A stretch of 6,315 nt of DNA from CAYJAQ01 sp964368275 (lineage in GTDB: Bacteria > Bacillota_I > Bacilli_A > ML615J-28 > CAG-313): positions 1-6,315 of the forward strand of contig CAYJAQ010000066.1 of assembly GCA_964368275.1 (NCBI GenBank), given 5' to 3'. Made by a program: the position numbers and the translations under genes. Positions 1 to 5,427 of this stretch are shown here, one piece after another. A model generated the notes under the pieces. It was not told where the DNA came from and did no database searches. It saw nothing but the letters and a program-made list of their open reading frames with translations. Position 1 is the first letter of the stretch. Each line of letters opens with the position of its first letter.

Positions 1-15
1 TATTTACATACTATA

Positions 16-44
16 ATTATACTACAATTATCTTTTTTTTTCAG
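16..44 (-). promoter_or_regulatory. Candidate sigma-A promoter for a gene beyond the left edge
   Basis: On the minus strand, CTGAAA (44-39) and a perfect TATAAT (21-16) are separated by 17 bases. The -35 matches TTGACA at four of six positions. It lies downstream of the mscL terminator and points out of the window, so it would serve the next minus-strand gene, which is not visible. Such matches arise easily in DNA this AT-rich, so support is moderate at best. Confidence 0.35.
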
Positions 45-67
45 TTATTATATAATATTTTACGAAT

Positions 68-103
68 AAAAAGCTTTGCATTAATTATAATACAAAGCTT
101 TTA
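68..103 (-). terminator. Intrinsic terminator after mscL
   Basis: A perfect 10-bp inverted repeat (AAAAGCTTTG at 69-78, CAAAGCTTTT at 93-102) starts 5 bases beyond the mscL stop codon. The intervening sequence can pair further (ATTA/TAAT at 80-83 and 88-91) past a single mismatch. Read on the minus strand, the distal arm runs into a T-rich tract, as expected of a Rho-independent terminator. The A/T-rich flanks are symmetrical, so it could also stop transcription from the left. Confidence 0.75.
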
Positions 104-107
104 TCAG

Positions 108-608
108 TTATTTAGTTTGTTCTTGTTTCACTTCTTTTAGTAAATCACGAATTTCTTCTAATAAAATAACATTATCGGGTTTTGGAGCAGGGGCAGGGGC
201 TGGAGTAGGTTCTTCTTCCTTCTCTTTTTCAAGTTTAGCACGGATAGCCTCAGCTCTTTTTCTAAATCCATTAATAATTTTTACCATTGTGAAAATTACT
301 AACGCAATCAAGAAGAAATCAATAATAGCCTGAATGAATATACCATAACTTATGTATGATGCTTCAACTAAGATATTACCAGCTTCATCAAGTTGAGCTG
401 GCGCAATCTCAACACGCCATTCATTAATGTTACCGCCGCCAATTAATAAACCAATTGCTGGCATAATAACGCTATTAACAAGTGATGTAATAATTTTGGT
501 AAATGCACTACCTAAAATAATACCTACAGCCATATCGACTACATTTCCTCTTGTAATAAACTTTTTAAATTCTGCTACAATACCACTTTTTTTGTCTTTC
601 TTTTTCAT
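108..608 (-). CDS. mscL: Large-conductance mechanosensitive channel MscL
   Basis: MscL is a homopentameric channel of the cell membrane that opens under membrane tension and releases solutes during hypo-osmotic shock. The 166-residue product has the family layout. A short amphipathic N-terminus leads into the signature RGNVVDMAVGIILGSAF at 20-36 and TM1 (about 22-53). A periplasmic-type loop covers about 54-88 and TM2 about 89-113 (ISYGIFIQAIIDFFLIA). The conserved C-terminal helix motif LLEEIRDLLKE is at 149-159. It is somewhat longer than usual for the family because of an acidic and Pro-Ala linker (EEEPTPAPAPAPKP) at 131-144. The ATG follows GGAGG by 5 bases. Only 13 bases separate it from the stop of the upstream acyltransferase, and the ribosome binding site fills that gap, so translational coupling within one operon is likely. 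A hairpin terminator follows. Confidence 0.96.
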   Translation of the reverse strand: MKKKDKKSGIVAEFKKFITRGNVVDMAVGIILGSAFTKIITSLVNSVIMPAIGLLIGGGNINEWRVEIAPAQLDEAGNILVEASYISYGIFIQAIIDFFLIALVIFTMVKIINGFRKRAEAIRAKLEKEKEEEPTPAPAPAPKPDNVILLEEIRDLLKEVKQEQTK

Positions 609-621
609 AATTTCCTCCTTC

Positions 622-1848
622 TTATATTCCTAATTTTTTTACTGTTTCATTAATATCTGCTGTTCCTACATCACTTAATTTGTAGTACTGGAAAATCATT
701 AAATACAAATATGGTTGAAAAGCTAAGTCACCCTTCACAAAATAGACCATTTGATCATGCAAATAAATTATTAAGGCTCTTTTCTCTTGAATACATATTT
801 GATAAATATCATCATAATCAAAATGTAACGTGTGATCGATAAATTTAAGATTAAAACCATCCTTATCTATTGAAACATTACAATCGCCTAGATTTATTCG
901 TTTTGGCAAAACCGAAAGCCAAGCAACAGCCTTGTTCTCAATAATGGTGTCAAGACCAACTTCATTTAAATGCTTAACAAATTTTTCCTTCTGCATTCTA
1001 TCTAAATCAATCAAATTATCAGCAGGGAAACTATTATTTGCTAAGAAACCTTCTTCTGAATAATCAGCACTTGCGCCACAATTATGACAAGATAAATGAT
1101 TATCTTTGCTGATAATGCCTTGTACCTTACCACACACTGGGCATACTACTAATAACCGTTCAATGCCTTCTGCAAGTCTCTTACCTTTATAATGGTAATG
1201 ATTTATTAATTGGTCTTGATAGCAATTAACATAGAGTTCCTGTAAGATAAGTTGATAAAGTTCATCATCAGACATATTAGCATAATCTTCAGGTTGTAGA
1301 ACTCGTTTAATAACACTATATGTTGGCCCTTTACGCTTATAAAAACTCCAACGGGGACGTGATAAGTAAAAACCATGGGCATTACAAAGAATAACCGGAA
1401 TCTTTAAATGTTTAATTAGTTTAGTAACTGTTGATGGTGTATACGGATTTTCACCATTATATGAAGTATTACCTTCAACGAACATGCCAATACTTCCCCC
1501 TTCTGTTGTAATCCGCTTTACTTCCTTTATGGCATTTATATCAGCAACTGACTTACTCTTGGGAATGGGTCGAAAAATATGTTTTAAAAGCTTACTTACA
1601 AATCCTAAATTAAATATTTGCTCACTTGCCATATAATAAATTGGGAAGTTAAAGCATAAACCAATGAATATTGGATCCAAATCATGAGTATGATTACATA
1701 AAATTAAGTAAGGTTTCTTTTTATTGCCTTTAAACTTTTTATACTTATATTTAAACTTAATCATTATAATTGGAGCGCACAAAAATCTTAATATTTTAAA
1801 CCATATCTTGTGACGGAAACGTACAATTCGGTTTTTTTTCTTTTTCAT
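622..1848 (-). CDS. PlsC-type lysophospholipid acyltransferase with zinc ribbon and extra C-terminal domain
   Basis: This is a probable membrane-associated 1-acyl-glycerol-3-phosphate acyltransferase family protein (408 residues), expected to move an acyl chain onto a lysophospholipid or related acceptor. Seen: a very basic N-terminus with a hydrophobic stretch (about 15-32); the catalytic HX4D motif NHTHDLD with H53 and D58; and the acceptor-binding EGNTS at 125-129, equivalent to the EGTRS block. After the catalytic domain (to about 185) comes a four-cysteine zinc ribbon, CPVC at 236-239 and CHNC at 254-257. A roughly 100-residue beta-rich tail (about 310-390) follows, recalling a PH/GRAM-like fold; that fold assignment is only an impression. 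Single-domain PlsC proteins are about 200-250 residues, so the added half is notable. The ATG lies 6 bases after a perfect GGAGG. It sits between dinB and mscL on the same strand. The acyl acceptor cannot be told from sequence. Confidence 0.85.
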   Translation of the reverse strand: MKKKKNRIVRFRHKIWFKILRFLCAPIIMIKFKYKYKKFKGNKKKPYLILCNHTHDLDPIFIGLCFNFPIYYMASEQIFNLGFVSKLLKHIFRPIPKSKSVADINAIKEVKRITTEGGSIGMFVEGNTSYNGENPYTPSTVTKLIKHLKIPVILCNAHGFYLSRPRWSFYKRKGPTYSVIKRVLQPEDYANMSDDELYQLILQELYVNCYQDQLINHYHYKGKRLAEGIERLLVVCPVCGKVQGIISKDNHLSCHNCGASADYSEEGFLANNSFPADNLIDLDRMQKEKFVKHLNEVGLDTIIENKAVAWLSVLPKRINLGDCNVSIDKDGFNLKFIDHTLHFDYDDIYQICIQEKRALIIYLHDQMVYFVKGDLAFQPYLYLMIFQYYKLSDVGTADINETVKKLGI

Positions 1849-1868
1849 ATTGCACCTCCTTTTAATAT

Positions 1869-1897
1869 ATTATATACCTTTTTACTTTTTTTGAAAA
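1869..1897 (-). promoter_or_regulatory. Candidate sigma-A promoter for the acyltransferase-mscL pair
   Basis: In the 58-base gap between dinB and the acyltransferase, the minus strand reads TTTTCA (1897-1892), 17 bases, then TATAAT (1874-1869). The -35 matches four of six consensus positions and the -10 is perfect. The transcript would start about 15 bases before the GGAGG. No clear terminator follows dinB, so readthrough from dinB is also possible. Confidence 0.35.
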
Positions 1898-1906
1898 ATG
1901 ATATTA

Positions 1907-3133
1907 TTACTTTTTTACATGTCGATCAAAACGATTATACCTATTTTTCTCTTTTAACCCAATTTTTATACTATCATCACCATGCATTTTCCGAATGTCA
2001 GCTAGTAGATTATTTAGTGCATGTTCTTTCTCAGCTTCATCAAGTTTATCAAATATGCTCATTTGTCGAATCTCCTCATGATATTTAATCAGTTTACTCG
2101 AAGACACACCAACTAGACGCACAGCAAAAACCGTATCATACAACTCTTCAAAAAGATCTTTGATTATTGCGAATACTTCAATCTCATCATTAGTAGGATT
2201 ATCAAGCGTGATTGAACGATTATATGTCTTAAAATTACTATATCTAATTTGAATACCAAAAGTATATGCTTTCAATTGACTTTTTTCAAGGCGGTTGCAA
2301 ACAGTATTGCTTAAAACGTGTAACATATTAATGACATTACTAATGTTATACTCATCATTATCAAAAGTTTGAGAATTACTAATCGATGAAACATCAGTAA
2401 AGCGATTAACATCCACTTCATTGCTTCCAAAACCATGAGCATGGCTGTATAAGGCATCAGCGTTTGTAGGACCAATTGTTTCCTTTAGCATCTTCATATC
2501 TTGAAAATTCGCTAAATCACCAATAGTTTTAATATTTAAAAGATGCAATAAAGGTAACGTCTTCTTACCAACGCCTTGTAAATCTTCAACTTTTAATGGC
2601 CATAATTTTTCAGCAATTTCTCTTTTTCTAAGAACTGTAATACCTAATGGTTTTTTCATGTCAGAAGCCATCTTTGCTAAAAACTTGTTAGGACCAATGC
2701 CAATACTGCATGGCAAACGAAATTTTTCAAGCATTTCCTTTTGAATTCTTTCAGCGAGTGCTAAAGCATTGGATGGTTCACAAACGTCTGTTACATCAAG
2801 ATAGCCTTCGTCAATACTGGCCGGCTCTACAAGCGGCGTTATACTTAAAAAATATTCAAAAAATAAGCGCGAGTAGTATGCATAAGTATCCATGTTTGAA
2901 TCAACAACCACTAAATCCTTACACAGTCTTTCTGCGTCACTTAGTCGCATAGCAGCTTTAATGCCATATTTACGTGCTTCATAACTAGCTGTTAAAATAA
3001 TACTTTTTCGTCTTGACGCAAATGGCGCTACCACAACTGGTTTTCCTAAAAGGGCAGGATTTTCAGCTATTTCGCAGCTAACAAAATAGCAATTCATATC
3101 AATATGAAAAATAATTCGATTTTTTTTGATAAT
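1907..3133 (-). CDS. dinB: Y-family DNA polymerase IV (DinB), apparent ATT start
   Basis: This is an error-prone translesion polymerase that extends stalled forks using the sliding clamp. From the proposed start (408 residues), the first catalytic metal ligand is D12 in FHIDMN and the second acidic pair is D108-E109 in SIDEGYLD. The finger block SIILTASYEARKYGIK is at 44-59, the helix-hairpin-helix LQGVGKKTLPLLHLLNIKT at 185-203, and the little finger covers roughly 240-345. A beta-clamp-binding peptide, QMSIFD, is at 357-362. Length fits the Bacillus homologues. The first in-frame ATG (3097) begins after D12, so using it would delete a catalytic residue. Upstream the frame stays open through NRIIFHID and beyond, but offers no ATG, GTG or TTG. 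ATT at 3133 stands 7 bases after GGG of AAAAGGG. Alternatively, one A is missing from an A8 run at 3120-3127. Identity is certain; the start is not. Confidence 0.93.
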   Translation of the reverse strand: MIKKNRIIFHIDMNCYFVSCEIAENPALLGKPVVVAPFASRRKSIILTASYEARKYGIKAAMRLSDAERLCKDLVVVDSNMDTYAYYSRLFFEYFLSITPLVEPASIDEGYLDVTDVCEPSNALALAERIQKEMLEKFRLPCSIGIGPNKFLAKMASDMKKPLGITVLRKREIAEKLWPLKVEDLQGVGKKTLPLLHLLNIKTIGDLANFQDMKMLKETIGPTNADALYSHAHGFGSNEVDVNRFTDVSSISNSQTFDNDEYNISNVINMLHVLSNTVCNRLEKSQLKAYTFGIQIRYSNFKTYNRSITLDNPTNDEIEVFAIIKDLFEELYDTVFAVRLVGVSSSKLIKYHEEIRQMSIFDKLDEAEKEHALNNLLADIRKMHGDDSIKIGLKEKNRYNRFDRHVKK

Positions 3134-3147
3134 ATCACTTCCCTTTT
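3133..3147 (-). promoter_or_regulatory. Ribosome binding site and putative ATT start of dinB
   Basis: The minus strand reads AAAAGGG (3147-3141), 7 bases, then ATT (3133-3131), in frame with the DinB sequence MIKKNRIIFHIDMN. An alternative GTG at 3138 is in the wrong frame unless one base is added in the following A8 run, and its spacing to the Shine-Dalgarno sequence would be only 2 bases. No canonical start codon exists in the correct frame between the upstream TAG and the ATG at 3097. Confidence 0.45.
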
Positions 3148-3158
3148 CATAATTTTTA

Positions 3159-3167
3159 TGGTATAAT
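3159..3167 (+). promoter_or_regulatory. Extended -10 promoter of the small membrane protein gene
   Basis: TGGTATAAT is a perfect extended -10 (TG-N-TATAAT). It lies about 25 bases before the AAGGAG ribosome binding site of the gene starting at 3205. The -35 region is poor (TTCCCT at 3139-3144 with 17-base spacing), which an extended -10 can compensate. Confidence 0.65.
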
Positions 3168-3190
3168 ACCTAAGTATAAATTAATAACAC
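3163..3190 (-). promoter_or_regulatory. Candidate dinB promoter overlapping the divergent one
   Basis: The minus strand has TATTAT (3168-3163; five of six) with a weak GTGTTA (3190-3185) 16 bases upstream. It occupies the same base pairs as the plus-strand TATAAT, because GGTATAATACC (3160-3170) is a near-palindrome with one central unpaired base. Transcription would start near 3156, just ahead of the dinB ribosome binding site. No SOS/LexA (DinR) box of the GAAC-N4-GTTC type is visible. Confidence 0.35.
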
Positions 3191-3204
3191 TTAAGGAGTA
3201 TAAT

Positions 3205-3402
3205 ATGGCTAAAGATAATCAAAGCAAAGCTAAAAAGAAAAAGTTCATTGAAAAACGCAAGCGTGCTGATAACACTGTCGAATTTGTTGTCACTGAATCA
3301 CCTAGCCGCACTTGGTGGGGAAAAGCAATCGTAATACTAATTGTATTTGGTACTATTGGTATTCCTGTTCTTGCGTTAATAATTGCCATGCTTGGAAAGT
3401 AA
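3205..3402 (+). CDS. Small single-span membrane protein, function unknown
   Basis: I do not recognise this 65-residue product. Residues 1-20 are very basic and lysine-rich (KAKKKKFIEKRKR). A short polar or beta-like stretch, TVEFVVTESPSRTWWG, covers 24-39. A single hydrophobic span, about 40-62 (KAIVILIVFGTIGIPVLALI), runs almost to the C-terminus. By the positive-inside rule the N-terminus should be cytoplasmic. There is no signal-peptidase site and no catalytic motif. The gene looks real: ATG 6 bases after AAGGAG, an extended -10 promoter upstream, and a perfect terminator directly after the TAA, so it forms its own monocistronic unit. It is divergent from dinB and convergent with spo0A. 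The ESPSRTWWGK block beside the membrane is the best handle for finding relatives. Confidence 0.8.
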   Translation: MAKDNQSKAKKKKFIEKRKRADNTVEFVVTESPSRTWWGKAIVILIVFGTIGIPVLALIIAMLGK

Positions 3403-3429
3403 AAAAACGGATTTCACAATCCGTTTTTT
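3402..3429. terminator. Bidirectional intrinsic terminator between the small gene and spo0A
   Basis: This is a perfect 12-bp inverted repeat, AAAAAACGGATT (3402-3413) and AATCCGTTTTTT (3418-3429), with the four-base loop TCAC. It begins within the stop codon of the plus-strand gene and ends 3 bases before the spo0A stop. The A-run and T-run on either side give a U-tract in both directions, so one hairpin ends both converging transcripts. Confidence 0.92.
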
Positions 3430-3431
3430 AT

Positions 3432-3692
3432 TTAGGCAACATAACGCATCCGTCGTTGTTTTTTGTGTTCAAGACGCAGTTTGTCAGCAATCATGGCAAT
3501 AAATTCCGAATTGGTCGGTTTAGATTTATTATAACTTATAGTATAACTAAATATCTCACTTATTGCTTCAACATTTCCTCTTATCCAAGCTACTTCAATC
3601 GCATGACGAATCGCTCTTTCCACTCTTGAAGCAGTTGTACAAAACTTATGAGCTATTTCTGGATATAGTACTTTTGTAATTGCCCCTAACAA
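3432..3692 (-). pseudogene. spo0A: Spo0A, C-terminal DNA-binding part of a frameshifted gene
   Basis: These 86 residues are the effector domain of the sporulation master regulator Spo0A. The domain binds 0A boxes (TGTCGAA) and contacts RNA polymerase sigma-A. The stretch LGAITKVLYPEIAHKF, the recognition-helix block TTASRVERAIRHAIEVAW, and KPTNSEFIAMIADKLRLEH match the family almost residue for residue. The reading frame is open back to about 3712. The only possible start is TTG at 3692, with no ribosome binding site, so this part is probably not made as a separate protein. It continues directly from the receiver part, which stops at 3704 in another frame. Adding one base near 3704 gives a 264-residue Spo0A, close to the 267 of B. 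subtilis. No further lesions exist in this part, so the break is recent or is a sequencing error. The C-terminus has a basic tail, KKQRRMRYVA. Confidence 0.88.
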
Positions 3693-3712
3693 ATCTAAAT
3701 TATTTAAACCAT
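3690..3712 (-). other. Frameshift point in spo0A
   Basis: The minus strand reads ATG GTT TAA ATA ATT, ending the receiver frame at M-V-stop. One frame over it reads AAT AAT TTA GAT TTG TTA GGG, giving N-N-L-D-L-L-G. The family sequence here is M-V-Y-N-(N/D)-(L/I)-x-L-L-G. Restoring a T after GTTTA gives GTT TAT AAT AAT, exactly M-V-Y-N-N, so a one-base T deletion explains the break. The site is not in a long homopolymer. No slippery heptamer in the receiver frame is present that would suggest programmed frameshifting. Confidence 0.85.
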
Positions 3713-4225
3713 CGTAATTGCTTCTCGCAAATATAAATAGCCTTTAATGTGAGCTGGAACCCCAATTTCATGTAACAATGTGGTAATTTCAGTGTCCAAA
3801 TCACTTGTCAAATCATCATTTTTAATATTTTGTGTAGCTAACGATTTATCAGTAATAGCTGTCACTACATGAAAAAAGTTTTCAATCTCAATCGGCTTGA
3901 TCATAATATAATCAACATTTAATTGGTTAAGACGATTGCTAATGAAACCACTAGTAAATTGTGTCATCACAATAATTTTTTTGGGTTGATGATATTTTTC
4001 CTTTTTGGACTTTAATTCCTCAATAACCTTCATACCATCACAATAAGGCATAAATAAATCAATCGCCAAAACATCAGTGTCAGTAACGCGAAGTGCGTTT
4101 AATAGACTGTTACCATCAGTATGTGTACCAACCACAGTAACATTTTCTTGTAATTTAAAATAATCTTGGATAGCGTCAATTTTTTCTTGTGCTTCATCCG
4201 CTATCATTACACGTAATTTTTGCAT
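3704..4225 (-). pseudogene. spo0A: Spo0A, N-terminal receiver part of a frameshifted gene
   Basis: This is the response-regulator half of Spo0A, which accepts phosphate from the phosphorelay or from histidine kinases. From ATG at 4225 (173 residues) the receiver shows an acidic pair, D10-E11 (VMIADE); the phosphorylatable D56 in AIDLFMP; the conserved Thr in VMTQF; and the Lys of IMIKPIE. A linker then leads into the start of the effector domain, EIGVPAHIKGYLYLREAITMV, where the frame ends at TAA. An upstream in-frame ATG at 4279 is rejected: it precedes the likely promoter, and MQKLRVMIADE is the family-type N-terminus. The ribosome binding site is GGGGG, 9 bases ahead, weaker than that of other genes here. 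As read, the product would lack almost all of the DNA-binding region and could not act as a transcription factor. It lies downstream of spoIVB, as in other spore formers. Confidence 0.9.
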
Positions 4226-4250
4226 TTTCTTGTACCCCCATACGTATAAT

Positions 4251-4279
4251 ATTGTACCAAATTTGAAATGAAAATGCAA
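4251..4279 (-). promoter_or_regulatory. Candidate sigma-A promoter of spo0A
   Basis: The minus strand has TTGCAT (4279-4274), 17 bases, then TACAAT (4256-4251; five of six). This places the transcript start near 4244, about 19 bases before the spo0A ATG. The -10 lies in a near-palindrome, GTACAATATTATAC, so a plus-strand TATAAT overlaps it. Confidence 0.5.
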
Positions 4280-4324
4280 ACAATCTTATATCATTTTTTA
4301 CAAATTAAATGCTTTTTGGGAAAA

Positions 4325-4331
4325 TTCGACA
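4325..4331 (-). promoter_or_regulatory. Spo0A box (TGTCGAA), proximal
   Basis: This is an exact TGTCGAA on the minus strand, about 80 bases upstream of the proposed spo0A transcript start. The Spo0A consensus is TGTCGAA, and spo0A autoregulation through such boxes is known in B. subtilis. The bases GTCGAATTT also resemble a sigma-H -10 (RNNGAATWW), though no convincing sigma-H -35 precedes it. Confidence 0.55.
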
Positions 4332-4378
4332 CCAATAATATGACTTTTTACTCAAATTTTCCATATTTATTTACAAAT

Positions 4379-4385
4379 TGTCGAA
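4379..4385 (+). promoter_or_regulatory. Spo0A box (TGTCGAA), distal
   Basis: This is an exact TGTCGAA in plus orientation, 7 bases beyond the spoIVB stop and about 135 bases upstream of the proposed spo0A start site. Together with the box at 4325-4331 it gives two exact copies within the 166-base spoIVB-spo0A gap, in opposite orientation. Confidence 0.5.
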
Positions 4386-4391
4386 AAAAGG

Positions 4392-5414
4392 TTAATTTAC
4401 TTTGTTTATGTCGTCGATCATCCATTCAATATGCATACCATAACCTACTAAAGGATTATCAACAGTAACATGGGAAACAGCACCAATAATCTTATCATTC
4501 TGAATTATTGGACTCCCGCTCATACCCTGGACAATGCCACCTGTTTCAGCAATTAAATCTTTATCGGTTATCCTTATTTTTAATCCTTTAATGCTTCTGG
4601 TTGTTTGATGATTAATCTCAACAACCTCAACGTCATAACTTTCAATTTTATTATTTTTGACAACCGTTAAAATCTCCGCTTTACCTAGTTTCACCTCTTC
4701 TTGCGTAGCGGCTGGTAAAGCTTTCTTTTTTTGGTAAGCATTTTGTGAAAGAACCCCATATAAACCTGTTGCATTGTTTAAGGCTATTTCACCAATTTTA
4801 CTGTTCCCTAGCACCGCTCTTTTCTCACCTGGTGTGCCTGGTAATGCCTTCTTAATTGAAGCAATACTTGATGTATAGATAGTACCATCAATACTACCTA
4901 AAGCAATTTTTTGATCATATATTGCATGGCCAAGGGAAGCAAAACTATGATTGTTTGGATCAATAAATGTTATAGTACCAATTCCTAATACCTTATCCTT
5001 AATATATAAACCAATACTACGTTCACCAGACTTAGTGGTTACTAGATCAACACTTGTATCAAAAATAATGTTTTTGCGTTGTAATGTAAGTATTACATTA
5101 TCATCATCTATTACTTGTAGTCTTTTCATTACATCATTATTGTTCATAACTTCGACTTTATCAATTTCCATAATTTTGTCCCCTACGTCAATATCACTCT
5201 TACGCCAAGGGGACACTTTACTTCTTGTTGTTTGAACTTCGTACTTGCCAGCCACATAAACACCTGTGTCTAGTTGAATCCCTATTGTTTCACCACCAGG
5301 AATATAATAATCAGTTTGAGCATAAATGACATTTTTTCCCGCTACTAAAAAGATTAAAGCCCAAAATAATAATAGCGTGAAGGCAAATTTAATTATTCGC
5401 TTACTGATAACAAT
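4392..5414 (-). CDS. spoIVB: SpoIVB, S55-family sporulation serine protease, apparent ATT start
   Basis: SpoIVB is secreted from the forespore into the intermembrane space, where it cleaves SpoIVFA and thereby activates pro-sigma-K processing. From the proposed start (340 residues), a signal-anchor with Lys/Arg-rich head and hydrophobic core covers about 1-32 and ends near VIYAQ. A PDZ-like domain covers about 50-130. The protease domain follows, with H163 (SLGH), D284 (RITD) and S299 (GMSGSP); the Asp-Ser spacing of 15 matches the B. subtilis triad. All catalytic residues are present. It is shorter than the B. subtilis protein (about 426), mainly near the N-terminus. The frame stays open upstream to GTG 5519, but that codon lies in the recN terminator stem and has no ribosome binding site. 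A perfect AAAAGGAGGTG ends 2 bases before in-frame ATT 5414. No ATG, GTG or TTG lies in frame nearby. The nearest TTG (5413) is one frame off and soon hits a stop. Confidence 0.92.
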   Translation of the reverse strand: MVISKRIIKFAFTLLLFWALIFLVAGKNVIYAQTDYYIPGGETIGIQLDTGVYVAGKYEVQTTRSKVSPWRKSDIDVGDKIMEIDKVEVMNNNDVMKRLQVIDDDNVILTLQRKNIIFDTSVDLVTTKSGERSIGLYIKDKVLGIGTITFIDPNNHSFASLGHAIYDQKIALGSIDGTIYTSSIASIKKALPGTPGEKRAVLGNSKIGEIALNNATGLYGVLSQNAYQKKKALPAATQEEVKLGKAEILTVVKNNKIESYDVEVVEINHQTTRSIKGLKIRITDKDLIAETGGIVQGMSGSPIIQNDKIIGAVSHVTVDNPLVGYGMHIEWMIDDINKVN

Positions 5415-5427
5415 TACACCTCCTTTT
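5412..5427 (-). promoter_or_regulatory. Strong ribosome binding site and putative ATT start of spoIVB
   Basis: AAAAGGAGGTG (5427-5417, minus strand) is a near-complete complement of the 16S rRNA 3' end, stronger than at any other gene in the window. The in-frame ATT at 5414-5412 follows GGAGG by 4 bases, and in-frame ATC at 5408 follows by 10. TTG at 5413 has 5-base spacing but the wrong frame. A site this good argues that initiation does happen here, through AUU or through a TTG whose frame is broken by one missing base. Confidence 0.5.

Noticed and set aside
427..633. Plus-strand open frame opposite mscL
   Set aside because: It is antisense to a certain gene, with no ribosome binding site or family likeness.
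2064..2070. TGTCGAA inside dinB
   Set aside because: It encodes part of the R-Q-M clamp-binding region on the minus strand; it is internal to a gene and has no promoter context.
3098..3204. SOS box controlling dinB
   Set aside because: No GAAC-N4-GTTC-type palindrome is present in the dinB upstream region.
3276..3282. TGTCGAA (Spo0A box sequence) inside the small membrane protein gene
   Set aside because: It lies within coding sequence (codons for T-V-E) with no promoter nearby; a chance match is likely.
3312..3629. Plus-strand open frame crossing the end of the small gene and the terminator
   Set aside because: It runs through a strong terminator and antisense to spo0A; it is a shadow frame.
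3699..3712. Programmed -1 ribosomal frameshift in spo0A at TTTAAAT
   Set aside because: The TTTAAAT heptamer is in the wrong phase: in the receiver frame the codons are GTT TAA, and slipping tRNA-Val from GTT to GGT mispairs. Family members have no frameshift here.
4226..4279. Upstream ATG (4279) as the spo0A start, adding 18 residues
   Set aside because: No ribosome binding site precedes it, it covers the promoter, and Spo0A proteins begin at the MQKLRV-like segment.
4951..5235. Plus-strand open frame opposite spoIVB
   Set aside because: It is antisense to the conserved protease, with low-complexity Ser/Ile/Leu composition.
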